Positions 34,245-43,510 are shown, counted from the stretch's first letter. The stretch: DNA of 64,000 bases from Anaerolineaceae bacterium UBA5404 (GCA_002409625.1 DHNY01000008.1:1-64000); one strand, 5' to 3'. The notes: generated by a model not told the origin, from the letters alone. Translations and numbers: made by a program.

Positions 34245-36311
34245 TTAATCCTCGTCATGCATTTCGCGTTGGCGTTGGGCAATGATTTCTTGCGCCAATT
34301 GATGAGGCACCAAGTCATAGTGATCAAACTCCATCGTAAACTGACCACGGCCACCAGTCATTGAGCGCAAAGTAGTGGTGTAGCGCATCATTTCAGCCAA
34401 AGGCACAGTGGCATTGATAGTGGAGCGACCTCGTTCGGTATCCATACCCTCAACACGACCACGGCGGGTGTTCAAGTCACCCATCACATCACCCATGTTG
34501 GGTTCAGGCACAGTCACAGAAACCTTCATAATGGGCTCATAAAGCACCGGGTTGGCGTCCTTCACCGCGAGTTTGAAGGCTTCACGACCGGCAATTTCGA
34601 AAGCCACTGGTTTGGAGTCCACAGGGTGTTCTTTACCGTCAAAAACCGAAACGCCTACATTATGCACAGGATATCCAGCCACAACGCCTTCTTTCATCAC
34701 GTTGCGAATACCTTTTTCAATGGATGCCATGTAGTTGCTTGAAATCGCACCACCAAAAACATCGTTGCTGAAGGTGAAATCTTCGCCTTCAATCGGGAAA
34801 ACTTTCAAAGCAACTTCACCAAACTGACCAGAACCACCAGTTTGTTTCTTATGGCGATAGGTTGCACTGGCTTCCTTGGTGATGTGTTCTTCGTATGGAA
34901 CTTTTGGTTCGTGCAGGTCAAGGAAAAGCTGGAATTTCTGCTCGGCGCGCTTTACAGCCACATCAATGTGTTGATCGCCCATGCCAAACAACAAGGTTTG
35001 GCGGGTAGCAGCTTCCATTTCCCATTTCAGGGTCAGGTCTTCTTCTGCCAGACGGGAAAGCGTTTGGCTCATCTTTGCCGCGTCAGATTGTGAACGTGGG
35101 GTAATTGCCACGCGATAAAGTGGTTTGGGATACTCAGGCATATGCAGCGTGATGTTTTGTTCCTTGGTGGTAAGGGTATCACCGGTAGTGGTCACGCTCA
35201 GCTTGGCAACTGCGCCAAGATCACCCGCATGAAGCACAGGCACCGCGTTCATATCTTTGCCAGAGGGCACTTGCATGCCAGCCAGGCGTTCTTCCTCACC
35301 TTTGTTTGCGTTCCAAACGCGGGTATCAGAAGCCATCACACCAGAATAAACCTTAAAGAAGGTTTGGCGTCCAACAAAGGGATCAGCAGTGGTTTTCCAA
35401 ACATAAGCTGCCAAGGGTCCCTTGTCATCATAATGTAATTCAATTTCGCCTTTGGGCGTATTGGCTTTAGCAAGCGGTCGTTCTGTGGGCGCTGGCGCCA
35501 AAGCAACCAAAGCATCCATAATAGGTGCAATACCCATCATGCGGCCACCAGCAGCGACCATCACCGGGATGATGTTGCTAACTTGGATGGCTTTGTGCAA
35601 ACCTTGGATCATTTCTTCCGTTGTTAAATCGCCGTTCTCAAAATATTTTTCCAAGAGGGCATCTTCGCCTTCGGCGGCTGCTTCAACCAAAACCATGCGC
35701 GCTTCTTCAGCTTCGGCTTGCATATCGGCTGGAATATCGCTGGCGGTCTTGCCATCGTCCAAATAAGCTTTCATCGTGATCAAATCAACGATGCCTTTAA
35801 AATCTGCTTTTTCACCGATGGGCAAATGCATGGGAATAAGGCGCGCTTCGGTTGTTTCTTCAACCGATTTAAGAGATTTGGCATAGCTGGCGTTGTCGCG
35901 GTCCATTTTGTTGAGGATTAAGAAGCGGGGCAATTCGAACTTTTCAGCATATTGCAAAGCCACTTCGGTACCAACCTCAGCACCAGAAACAGAGTCCACT
36001 AAAATCAAGGCGCAGTCGGCTACGCGCATCGCGGAAACCACCTCACCCACAAAGTCAGTGTAACCGGGGGTATCAATAAAGTTGAATTTGAGGTCTTTAT
36101 AAACCGCGGGGATAAGCGATGAGAACAGCGAAATCTGTCGCTTGTGTTCTTCTTCATCCCAGTCTGAAGTTGTTGTGCCGTCTTCAATTTTTCCGATGCG
36201 AGTGGTAGCGCCAGTAAAATTCAAAATATTCTCGAGAAGCATTGTTTTGCCCGAGTTGCTGTGCGAGGCGAGCACGATGTTGCGAATTGATGCAGTTGAA
36301 AATTCTTTCAT
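34245..36311 (-). CDS. EF-G-like translation factor (EF-G paralogue)
   Basis: A 688-residue translational GTPase with the full EF-G domain order. It is an EF-G-like paralogue rather than the housekeeping factor: the P-loop reads ASHSNSGKT instead of AHIDAGKT, and the gene is not next to rpsL/rpsG/tuf. G3 is DTPGYTDFVGEV and G4 LNKMDRD. The C-terminal domains IV and V are present (TGGSGQFGEVALKV, NTRRGRVEGMDTE). Related second EF-Gs occur in Thermus and Actinobacteria with unclear roles. AGGAAGG precedes the ATG at 36311. It is transcribed alone and followed by a terminator. Confidence 0.87.
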   Translation of the reverse strand: MKEFSTASIRNIVLASHSNSGKTMLLENILNFTGATTRIGKIEDGTTTSDWDEEEHKRQISLFSSLIPAVYKDLKFNFIDTPGYTDFVGEVVSAMRVADCALILVDSVSGAEVGTEVALQYAEKFELPRFLILNKMDRDNASYAKSLKSVEETTEARLIPMHLPIGEKADFKGIVDLITMKAYLDDGKTASDIPADMQAEAEEARMVLVEAAAEGEDALLEKYFENGDLTTEEMIQGLHKAIQVSNIIPVMVAAGGRMMGIAPIMDALVALAPAPTERPLAKANTPKGEIELHYDDKGPLAAYVWKTTADPFVGRQTFFKVYSGVMASDTRVWNANKGEEERLAGMQVPSGKDMNAVPVLHAGDLGAVAKLSVTTTGDTLTTKEQNITLHMPEYPKPLYRVAITPRSQSDAAKMSQTLSRLAEEDLTLKWEMEAATRQTLLFGMGDQHIDVAVKRAEQKFQLFLDLHEPKVPYEEHITKEASATYRHKKQTGGSGQFGEVALKVFPIEGEDFTFSNDVFGGAISSNYMASIEKGIRNVMKEGVVAGYPVHNVGVSVFDGKEHPVDSKPVAFEIAGREAFKLAVKDANPVLYEPIMKVSVTVPEPNMGDVMGDLNTRRGRVEGMDTERGRSTINATVPLAEMMRYTTTLRSMTGGRGQFTMEFDHYDLVPHQLAQEIIAQRQREMHDED

Positions 36312-36455
36312 GTATTACCTTCCTGTAATGAATTGCCTGGCGCTTTGCCTGGCGGATTTTTCTTTAATATTCGGCCTTAGACCGACTTTTGATTATATCA
36401 GAAAAGCTTGCGATTTGAAACTGTTTAATGACAGAAAACAAACGAAGACTTATAG

Positions 36456-36461
36456 TATAAT
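36456..36461 (+). promoter_or_regulatory. -10 box of the small membrane protein gene
   Basis: TATAAT at 36456-36461, 27 bases before the ATG at 36489; the -35 region is weak. Confidence 0.45.
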
Positions 36462-36488
36462 AAACCAGATAATTCATTGGAGAAAAAG

Positions 36489-37139
36489 ATGAAAACATAC
36501 CGATTCGACCCCGAAAAATTTAAGAAACAAACCAAAATGCTCGTACTAATGTACGCTATACCATTAGTGCTGATGCTCGTCCTGGTCTATTTCCTCAATC
36601 GCAACCGGCCTGAGATGTTGACCCAAACCATCATTTTAGTCGTTTTGATGATTGGCTTTTATGCCTATATGGGCTGGCGTCGCTACAAACAAAACGCGCA
36701 AATCTGGAAAGAATACTCCCTCACGGTTGATGAGGACGGCGTTTCACAAACCCAACCCAACTTCCCAGAGGTTCGTATTCCCAAAGAAGAAATTGACGGG
36801 ATTGAAGTGGTAAAAAATGGTTTTTATGTGCAAACCAAGAGCCAAGGCAGAGTGTTGGGCATTTCAAAAGAGCTTTCGGACGCTGACTATGAAGAGCTCA
36901 AACAAATTTTTAGTGCCTGGGCTGCCGAAAACGAAGCCAATCGGCCTGTGGAAGACGACGATGACGACTACGACCCAGCATTAATCGATATCCCTGAGAA
37001 AGCTGAAGAAATTGATGAGGATGTTAAAGCTGAGATCGTTGAAACCGTTGAAGAATTAGAAGCTGAAGCGGATGAAGTGGTTGAAAAGCTGGAAGATTCG
37101 ATCGAAGCAACGGAAGAAGACAAGCCAGAAGAAGCCTAG
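36489..37139 (+). CDS. Two-helix membrane protein with acidic tail
   Basis: A 216-residue protein. Two membrane helices (about residues 15-35 and 45-62) are followed by a PH-like or bPH-type soluble segment (WKEYSLTVDEDGVSQTQPNF, then IPKEEIDGIEVVKNGFYV) and about 70 very acidic residues at the end. Such layout suggests a membrane-bound adaptor, but I cannot name a function. The start is ATG 36489 after GGAGAAAAAG; a TTG four codons earlier is less likely. It is a single gene with its own promoter and terminator. Confidence 0.78.
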   Translation: MKTYRFDPEKFKKQTKMLVLMYAIPLVLMLVLVYFLNRNRPEMLTQTIILVVLMIGFYAYMGWRRYKQNAQIWKEYSLTVDEDGVSQTQPNFPEVRIPKEEIDGIEVVKNGFYVQTKSQGRVLGISKELSDADYEELKQIFSAWAAENEANRPVEDDDDDYDPALIDIPEKAEEIDEDVKAEIVETVEELEAEADEVVEKLEDSIEATEEDKPEEA

Positions 37140-37168
37140 TCATCTTTGCATTCCCATTTAAGAAAACC

Positions 37169-37201
37169 TGCCCGTGGTAATCCACGGGCATTTTATTATT
37201 T
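37169..37201. terminator. Terminator between convergent genes
   Basis: Stem TGCCCGTGG (37169-37177) / CCACGGGCA (37182-37190), loop TAAT, followed by TTTTATTATTTT. It stops the membrane-protein gene; minus-strand T-run is poorer. Confidence 0.88.
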
Positions 37202-37215
37202 TGAGGCATTGTGCC

Positions 37216-37770
37216 TTATTGCTCATCCTTCAGGGTGATCGACTTGATCATCTTCCACGCCGGCTCAATGCGTTGATGCCATACGCCATTATGGTCTCTA
37301 AAATCCCAAACCCCTGGATCAGAGCCATAAACCTCAAAGCCATGTCGCTCATAAAACCGCCGCGCGTCTTTGTTTACCCGCTCAACATTCAAACGCAAAT
37401 GGCTAAACCCATGCTCACGCGCCCAGTTTTCAACAAAGTCCATCATAAACCCGCCCAAACCAATGTTCCGCACCTTTTCTTTTACTCTAAATGAAAAAAC
37501 ATAAGCACGGTTAATGCCATCAGCATTTTCTTCAATCCGCGACAGGAGCATCAAGAAAACTTGGCCAACAATTTCGCCATCTTCCGCCTCGGCAACCCAA
37601 ATGCGCGTATTCCCCCACAAACTGTTTTGGTAATGCCCACGATACATCAAGCGGAAATGCTTAAACTCCCCATCCCACTCCAAAGCCGGCAAATCTTCTT
37701 CAACCAAGGGTCTGATTGTAAAGAGCTGGTTTTTTTGAGCAAAAAACTTATCGTTAACTTGTTTAGGCAT
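37216..37770 (-). CDS. GNAT-family N-acetyltransferase next to AbiE
   Basis: A 184-residue acetyltransferase. The CoA-binding loop is KVRNIGLGGFMMDFV, and the last motif is NKDARRFYERHGFEVYG. I choose the ATG ending at 37770, which overlaps the AbiEii stop by 8 bases, over a GTG two codons upstream. The overlap implies co-transcription with the AbiE pair. It might be a passenger or a third part of the defence/toxin module; GNAT toxins and modifiers are known elsewhere, but no specific evidence supports that here. Confidence 0.82.
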   Translation of the reverse strand: MPKQVNDKFFAQKNQLFTIRPLVEEDLPALEWDGEFKHFRLMYRGHYQNSLWGNTRIWVAEAEDGEIVGQVFLMLLSRIEENADGINRAYVFSFRVKEKVRNIGLGGFMMDFVENWAREHGFSHLRLNVERVNKDARRFYERHGFEVYGSDPGVWDFRDHNGVWHQRIEPAWKMIKSITLKDEQ

Positions 37771-38611
37771 GCGCACTTTTCCACTCTAACTTTTCAACCA
37801 AACCTAAAGCATGTTCGATAACAACTTCAAATGTCAATCCGCTGGCATAAGGATTCTTTTTTGCAAAAGCCACCCAACGTCTGTTAAACACAGGGTCATC
37901 TTTAAGACTCACCAATAAAGCATTTAGCTTTTCAGTATTCCATTCAGTTTTTCGATGAGAAAACGTCGTCTTACAGGCTTCCAATAACAAGTGCATATCG
38001 ATGGAGTCCGATCTTAATTTGCAAAGCGTGTAAAGATCATAAAAATCTTTGGACCGACTATTTAGAAACCCCTTGTCATAAATGGTTTGAATTTTTTCTG
38101 ATAAGACAGTTTCAAGCGGATAGGCTTTAATTGGGATTTCCTCTTTCCCAAAAAGGCTCCGGTACTGGTACTTAACGCTCCCTGGCGTCATTTTGTCACC
38201 AGTAGCAATATCGAGCGGAATGATCTGGTTAATGTTTTCCAGACGACATTGTATGGTTAACCGATAACCTTGGTAAGGGTGGTTTCCCTTAAGTCTACTT
38301 ACTGTAAACAGCTGGTGTCGAATTGGACCTTCCTCGCCAGCTAGTATTGCATTAAAAGCTGAGACAATATCATCCTCCGAGAAAAACTTCCCTGAGTAAA
38401 GAAAATCCATATCCAAGGTGGTTCTTTCCTCAACGCCAATCAGGCTCGACAACAAAAAGCCTCCTTTTAGGACAAACAAATCGCTAAAAGAACTCTTGGA
38501 CAGCTTTAAAAGAATGGATTCCAAAAAATAATAGGTCAAGACGATATTAAAGTTTAGATTCTTCTCACGACTAAGCTTATGACAAGCACTAAGAATCTGA
38601 GCTTTACTCAT
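37763..38611 (-). CDS. AbiEii-type nucleotidyltransferase toxin
   Basis: A 282-residue member of the AbiEii family, toxins of type IV-like toxin-antitoxin and abortive-infection systems. Family motifs are visible: LFVLKGGFLLS (KGG), then RTTLDMDFLY (metal-binding D-x-D), a lysine/aspartate region near the middle, and SEKIQTIYDKG with SRSKDFYDLYTL towards the C-terminus. Start at ATG 38611 with GGAG upstream; it overlaps the antitoxin stop by 8 bases (ATGAGTAA). All key motifs are intact, so the toxin may be active. The locus is AT-richer than its surroundings. Confidence 0.87.
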   Translation of the reverse strand: MSKAQILSACHKLSREKNLNFNIVLTYYFLESILLKLSKSSFSDLFVLKGGFLLSSLIGVEERTTLDMDFLYSGKFFSEDDIVSAFNAILAGEEGPIRHQLFTVSRLKGNHPYQGYRLTIQCRLENINQIIPLDIATGDKMTPGSVKYQYRSLFGKEEIPIKAYPLETVLSEKIQTIYDKGFLNSRSKDFYDLYTLCKLRSDSIDMHLLLEACKTTFSHRKTEWNTEKLNALLVSLKDDPVFNRRWVAFAKKNPYASGLTFEVVIEHALGLVEKLEWKSAHA

Positions 38612-39218
38612 AAGCAATCTCCATGATGTCTGTAATCTTTTGGAGGACACCCATTTTGTTTGCAATTTCCTGTAGTTCTTTCAGGTTTCGCTCCATGTAG
38701 CTTGAATACCCTCGAATGAGCTTGACATAGGTTTCAGGGTCAACTTTATCTCGGTTGAGAATGACATCACAAAGGGTTCGCTCGTAAGAATAGACCCTAA
38801 CTGGATTACCAAACACCGTTTTTCTGCTTGTCACACCCAGATTGAGCCATTCCTTTTTCACGTAATGGATGTTTATATTCGGAAGTCTATTGCCAAAATT
38901 GTATTTTTCACTGACCGTGACATCCATACGATTGATAATCTTATCACTAACGCCCAGCAAACTCGCCGCAGTCTCGTATGAGAAAACTGATTTGCTAAAT
39001 CGATACTGAAAAAAGAAGAGCTCATCAAAATCCGCCGATTCTGTGCCATATATCCCAGGAGCCATTCTTCTAAGCACTCCTTTTTCTGTCAACCGGGTTA
39101 GGTAGATCGTTGGAATGCCCTGCTCGCGACATGACCGCGCGGTGATAATCCCATTGGAATTCTCCAGGTGTTTTACAATTCTTTTTTCATATTTCGGGAT
39201 TGCCTTTGTTGCATTCAT
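38604..39218 (-). CDS. AbiEi-type antitoxin with N-terminal winged helix
   Basis: A 204-residue protein with an N-terminal winged-helix DNA-binding domain (IITARSCREQGIPTIYLTRL, then GVLRRMAPGIYG), the usual start of AbiEi antitoxins. The C-terminal part carries FSYETAASLLGV and VYSYERTLCDVI, also typical. AbiEi proteins repress their own promoter. Here a -10 box lies 6 bases before the ATG and an inverted repeat covers both, fitting autorepression. It precedes and overlaps the toxin gene. Confidence 0.85.
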   Translation of the reverse strand: MNATKAIPKYEKRIVKHLENSNGIITARSCREQGIPTIYLTRLTEKGVLRRMAPGIYGTESADFDELFFFQYRFSKSVFSYETAASLLGVSDKIINRMDVTVSEKYNFGNRLPNINIHYVKKEWLNLGVTSRKTVFGNPVRVYSYERTLCDVILNRDKVDPETYVKLIRGYSSYMERNLKELQEIANKMGVLQKITDIMEIAYE

Positions 39219-39253
39219 ACGGATATATTACCATATTTTCCGTATATTTGCAA
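39217..39253 (-). promoter_or_regulatory. abiE promoter and probable autoregulatory operator
   Basis: Minus strand: TTGCAA (39248-39253), 17 bases, TAATAT (39225-39230), 6 bases to ATG. A perfect 7-bp inverted repeat ATACGGA (39217-39223) / TCCGTAT (39239-39245), centre of 15, spans the -10 box and the start codon. Confidence 0.72.
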
Positions 39254-39278
39254 CAATTATTTCTATTTAAAGAAGTAG

Positions 39279-41924
39279 CTACGAAACCAGCTGTTTTAAA
39301 AGCGCTTTTTCTTCTTCTAAACTCTTAACTTCCCCATCCAACCAGGCTGCTTTTAAGCGGTGGAGGATTTTTTCATAGCGAGGAGATGGTTCTAAACCCA
39401 ATGCCCTTAAATCTTCGCCAGTGGAATGATGGCTGATGTGTTGATAATGGCTGCTAAAGTTATCCAAAAGGCTTATTTCCCGCTCATCCTGCGTGCTTAA
39501 CCGCACAGCATAAAGCGCCTCGGCGTGCACATGTTGCAAAACATCCACAATCTGGCTTGGCTTGGCGTCCACAAGTTCGGGCAGAACCTGGCGGGCGTAA
39601 TGGGTCTGTTCAATCAAGCGCATAACCCGTGCCGGGAAGACGATGCGCGCGTTCACACTGGCTAAAGCCTCTTCGTCCAGTCCTTCAAGCCATAGACAAT
39701 AGGCTACGATTTGCCGTTCACTTAATTCTGTAGATTTGTGCGCCCCATTCGTCGCCTGCCCAATTTGTGATAATGCTCTCGCCAAACGCTGGCTGATGGT
39801 GCTATCCCAAGGCAAAGCTGGGTGAATGCTCTTTAAAATGCCCAGTTCATTCAGTTGCTGAAGCATGCCCACGGCTTCTGGCTCCTGCAAGATTAAATTG
39901 AATTCATGCAACAGGCGCGCGCCACTGATTTCATTGAGCAATGGCAAATTATTTTTCATCAAACTAAGCGTGCGGCTTTCGATGCTAAAGCCAAAACGTT
40001 GCGCGAAACGCACCGCGCGCAACATGCGCGTGGCATCATCCACAAAGCTAAGTGTGTGCAAAACGCGAATTTTGCCATCCTGCAAATCGGGCAATCCACC
40101 CCAGAAGTCAAACAAGGTGCCAAAATGCGTGCCATCCAACTGTAAAGCCAAAGTGTTAATGGTAAAGTCACGTCGGTGCAGGTCCATTTTGATGCTACTG
40201 CGCTCAACGGTGGGCAATGCCGCTGGCCGTTCATAAAACTCGGTGCGCGCGCTAATTAAGTCCAAATGTTCTGGCAAAAGCTCCAAATCCAATGCCTCAT
40301 CATCAAACATGGCTTGAGCGATGGCTTGCTTATCCTCGCTGATAATCCATTTGGCAGTGCCAAAACGACTATGCGAAACAACCCGTCCGCCAAGGCTTTT
40401 TGCCAGGCTTTTGCCAAAAGCGATTGCATCACCTTCAATAACAATATCAAAATCCTGGCTGGGAAGATCAAGCACCAGATCACGCACAAAACCGCCCACA
40501 ATGTAAGCGCTAACGCCAAACTCTGCCGCGCGCTCCGCAATGCCTTCAAGGAACTTTAGCCGTGTTGGTGGCAATGCCTGCTCAAGCTTTGAAACAACCT
40601 CTTCTTGCGTTGGAATATGGCTGGAGGGTTGCAGTGCGCCCAAGAGGTCCGTGCGGGTTACAATGCCAATCACTTTCCCTTCGGCACCATCCAACACCGG
40701 CACTTGTCCCCAACCGCTGGAAGTCATCAACTCTTGCAAACGTAACACGCTGTCTTCTGGCAAAACGCTCACTTCGCCGGCGTCCATCAAATCCCGGGCG
40801 GTGGTTTTGAGCTTATGGTGCAAGGCGCGATCCACATTTCGCCGATTGAGCAAACCAATCACGCGGTCATTTTCCACCACCGGATAGCCTTCAAAACCAT
40901 AGCGGTTCATCAAATCAGCAGCTTCTTGCACGGTCGTTTCCGGGCTTAAAAGCAAAGGATTCTGCGACATAATCTGTTTTACCTGCAAACTGGGTGAAAC
41001 CACATTGGGTAAAAACGATATGACTTGTTCCTGATATTTTTCTAAAATCGCTTCGCCCAGCTTCGCATCTGGTCTTGTTTGCAGCCGAATTAAAGCGGAG
41101 GCAGCACGTTGATGCCCGCCACCATCAAAATGGCGCGCTAAGCGTGCCATATCAATGTTTGGCGCACTGGCACGCGCCACCAGGCGCAAGCCCATGCGGG
41201 TTAACACCAGTACCACCAAACCATCCGGTTGTAAAAACTCACGCAAGCGGTGGGCTACGCTTGAGATTTCATCGTTCAAATCCAGAGCGGAAGCCGTTGC
41301 AACCACAATCAAACTTTGTTCAATCGTCAGCGTTTGCATATCCTTCAAAAGGCGGTCAAAAAGCTGTAATTGCGCCGTTGAAAGCGGTGGATTAAGGTAA
41401 TTGGCAGCGATGTTTAGGTCTGCTCCCTTACTCAACAACCAGCTCACCGCGGCAGCATCCCGCGCGATGGTGCTGGGATAGGTTAATGAGCCGGTATCCT
41501 CATAAATGCCTAAAAGCATCAAGGTCGCTTCTTCAACGCTGATATCCATGTTCGCGTCTTTTATTTTTTCAACCAAAATGCTTGTGCAAGCGCCGGTCTC
41601 GTGAACTTCATAGTCCCAATCAGACTGCCCTTGATTTTTGCGCGGATGATGATCAATAACCCTTACCTTGGTATCACGGGTGATGCCCCGCAAGGTGACC
41701 ATGGATTGTGTGTCAACCAGGATAATTTCTTCAATGTTGCCACGGGGCAAATCGTTGATACGATAAAAATTCAATTTGCCGCCAAACTTACGCAAAAAAG
41801 CCTGCCCATTACGATTGATTTGCCGGGGTAATAAAGCGTAGGCATCCGGCGCCAGGATTTGCGCGCCAAGCAGTGATGCCAGCGCGTCTAAATCGGCTTG
41901 TTCGTGGGTCATAATCAGGCGCAT
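39279..41924 (-). CDS. DHH phosphoesterase - CBS pair - tRNA nucleotidyltransferase fusion
   Basis: An 881-residue multidomain protein. Residues 1-310: DHH/DHHA1 phosphoesterase (THEQADLDALAS, VIDHHPRK, FDGGGHQRAAS). Residues about 315-435: two CBS domains (IMSQNPLLLSPETT; VLPEDSVLRLQELM). Residues about 455-880: class II poly(A)/CCA nucleotidyltransferase (YIVGGFVRDLVL, DFDIVIEGDA, RRDFTINTLA). This architecture is known from A-adding or CCA-adding enzymes in some bacteria. It probably completes tRNA 3' ends; the DHH and CBS parts may add phosphodiesterase and nucleotide sensing. It follows the hydrolase gene by 20 bases with AAGGG upstream. Confidence 0.88.
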   Translation of the reverse strand: MRLIMTHEQADLDALASLLGAQILAPDAYALLPRQINRNGQAFLRKFGGKLNFYRINDLPRGNIEEIILVDTQSMVTLRGITRDTKVRVIDHHPRKNQGQSDWDYEVHETGACTSILVEKIKDANMDISVEEATLMLLGIYEDTGSLTYPSTIARDAAAVSWLLSKGADLNIAANYLNPPLSTAQLQLFDRLLKDMQTLTIEQSLIVVATASALDLNDEISSVAHRLREFLQPDGLVVLVLTRMGLRLVARASAPNIDMARLARHFDGGGHQRAASALIRLQTRPDAKLGEAILEKYQEQVISFLPNVVSPSLQVKQIMSQNPLLLSPETTVQEAADLMNRYGFEGYPVVENDRVIGLLNRRNVDRALHHKLKTTARDLMDAGEVSVLPEDSVLRLQELMTSSGWGQVPVLDGAEGKVIGIVTRTDLLGALQPSSHIPTQEEVVSKLEQALPPTRLKFLEGIAERAAEFGVSAYIVGGFVRDLVLDLPSQDFDIVIEGDAIAFGKSLAKSLGGRVVSHSRFGTAKWIISEDKQAIAQAMFDDEALDLELLPEHLDLISARTEFYERPAALPTVERSSIKMDLHRRDFTINTLALQLDGTHFGTLFDFWGGLPDLQDGKIRVLHTLSFVDDATRMLRAVRFAQRFGFSIESRTLSLMKNNLPLLNEISGARLLHEFNLILQEPEAVGMLQQLNELGILKSIHPALPWDSTISQRLARALSQIGQATNGAHKSTELSERQIVAYCLWLEGLDEEALASVNARIVFPARVMRLIEQTHYARQVLPELVDAKPSQIVDVLQHVHAEALYAVRLSTQDEREISLLDNFSSHYQHISHHSTGEDLRALGLEPSPRYEKILHRLKAAWLDGEVKSLEEEKALLKQLVS

Positions 41925-41944
41925 AGTGTGTCCCTTACCTGTGG

Positions 41945-43510
41945 CTATTCGGTGTACACGATAGCTTGTTGCAGTGGGTTATATGCATTATATATGGATT
42001 GCGACAGGCGTGCAAAGAGCAGGTTCCCTTCCTCAAAAAGCAATTGGTCGCTGGAGTGTATAAAAATGACCAAGACATAATCCCCACCGGGCGAATAAAC
42101 GATGCCAACGTCACTGATACTATGAATCAAGCCGTCCAGTGCGTTAGTCCATCCGTGTTTATGCGCCACGCTGCCTTCCAGCGCAACGCCAACCTCGATG
42201 AGTGCGCCCATGCGGTTAGAAAGCAAATTTTCGACCATAATCTGGCACTCTTCATGGGTAACCTCGCCATTAAAGAGCGTGTATTCGGGCGCATTGTACT
42301 TGGCACAGCGATAAATGCGTGCCAGCAAATCGCCGATTTCCGATGGCACGGTTTGATTATAAAGGTCAGGTTTTAGATTAATGTCACTGCGTTGGTTGGC
42401 AGGCGTTTCATAAGTTCGTAAAAGCGGTGCGCCAAGCTCAAAAAAACCTGCCAAAAAGGTATTTTGATAGCCCAATTCCTGCATGTCCTCAGTTACCACC
42501 AGCGGCCCGGTCGTGTTATTCATGTAATTTTTCATCAGTCCATCCGCGGGCGGGTTAAGCGAGTCTTGAATCATCGCACGCATCCAGTTTTTAGCTAATC
42601 CAGGGATTGGTTCGCTCACCCGGCGCATGGTTGACACCATAATGGGGATTTTTACCGTGCTCGCACCAGAATAAGCCACATCCACAGGTAAATCCTTACC
42701 ACCTCTGGTGGCAAAATGCATCACCTGCCCATTTTGCAGATCCTGTAAATAAACCTCAACCAAGCCATTAAAAGCTTCCAACTGGATGGTTTGGCGCAAT
42801 TTTGTTTCCAAATTCTCCCTGGACATAGGCATAGGTGGTGTTTCTTTCACGTTCAAAACCACTGTCCGCTGCGTGGCGGAGGTCAATGCCATGCCAATAT
42901 GGGTGATTGCTTCGTCCACATTGGCAAGCTCGGTACCTGATTCGCCAGGAATGACGTTGGCAGAATTCACCAAGGGATGTGTCTCCGTAGCAGCACGCTC
43001 ATAGCGGTTCACCAGTGCAGCTTTTAAGGTTTGGTGGATCGTGGTTGGGTTTTGCACGTATTTAATGGGAATGGTAAAAGGAATAGGTTGCTTAACCTTA
43101 CCAAACAAAAAGCTGAACCAACTGGCTTTTTCGTTCTGCGAATCTGCGTATTCCAGGCTCTCGTCAATTTTTATTTCGAAGCCAAAAGCATCAGGATTAA
43201 ACTGAATTCGCGCGCCTTGAAAAACCAGCTCTACAGGCAAAGCAAACGCTTCTTGCAATCGTTCAGCTGCCGCCTTGCGCGAGAGCCCGCCCACAGGCAC
43301 GCCACCAATACTCGAGCCTTTGGGATAAGATACCACCTCAGCATTAAAGCGGGAATAGTCAATAATGCCCAATACCACTGCAGAAATCAAAAGTAACGCG
43401 GCAACAAATAAAATACCAGCGCCACTTCTTCGCTTGCGGGTAAGCGAGGATGGCGTCCTCCGCCTGGGCTTAAAGCCACCCATCCTTGAACGTTTTTTGC
43501 CTAACATCAT
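41945..43510 (-). CDS. Membrane-anchored beta-lactamase-fold serine hydrolase
   Basis: A 521-residue protein with a basic N-terminus, one membrane helix (residues about 30-50), a YoaR-type wall-binding region (SIGGVPVGGLSRKAAAERL) and a class A beta-lactamase-like domain. The catalytic S-x-x-K is STVK in GASTVKIPI near residue 283; the K-T-G element appears as KHGWTNAL, an H replacing T. It may be a penicillin-interacting or wall-modifying enzyme rather than a resistance gene. Two ATGs are possible; TAAAAT lies 4 or 7 bases before them, so a leaderless mRNA is likely. Followed by the nucleotidyltransferase gene. Confidence 0.82.
   Translation of the reverse strand: MMLGKKRSRMGGFKPRRRTPSSLTRKRRSGAGILFVAALLLISAVVLGIIDYSRFNAEVVSYPKGSSIGGVPVGGLSRKAAAERLQEAFALPVELVFQGARIQFNPDAFGFEIKIDESLEYADSQNEKASWFSFLFGKVKQPIPFTIPIKYVQNPTTIHQTLKAALVNRYERAATETHPLVNSANVIPGESGTELANVDEAITHIGMALTSATQRTVVLNVKETPPMPMSRENLETKLRQTIQLEAFNGLVEVYLQDLQNGQVMHFATRGGKDLPVDVAYSGASTVKIPIMVSTMRRVSEPIPGLAKNWMRAMIQDSLNPPADGLMKNYMNNTTGPLVVTEDMQELGYQNTFLAGFFELGAPLLRTYETPANQRSDINLKPDLYNQTVPSEIGDLLARIYRCAKYNAPEYTLFNGEVTHEECQIMVENLLSNRMGALIEVGVALEGSVAHKHGWTNALDGLIHSISDVGIVYSPGGDYVLVIFIHSSDQLLFEEGNLLFARLSQSIYNAYNPLQQAIVYTE

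Noticed and set aside
41945..43510. True antibiotic-resistance beta-lactamase
   Set aside because: It has a membrane anchor, a wall-binding region and KHG in place of KTG; the fold alone does not support a resistance function.
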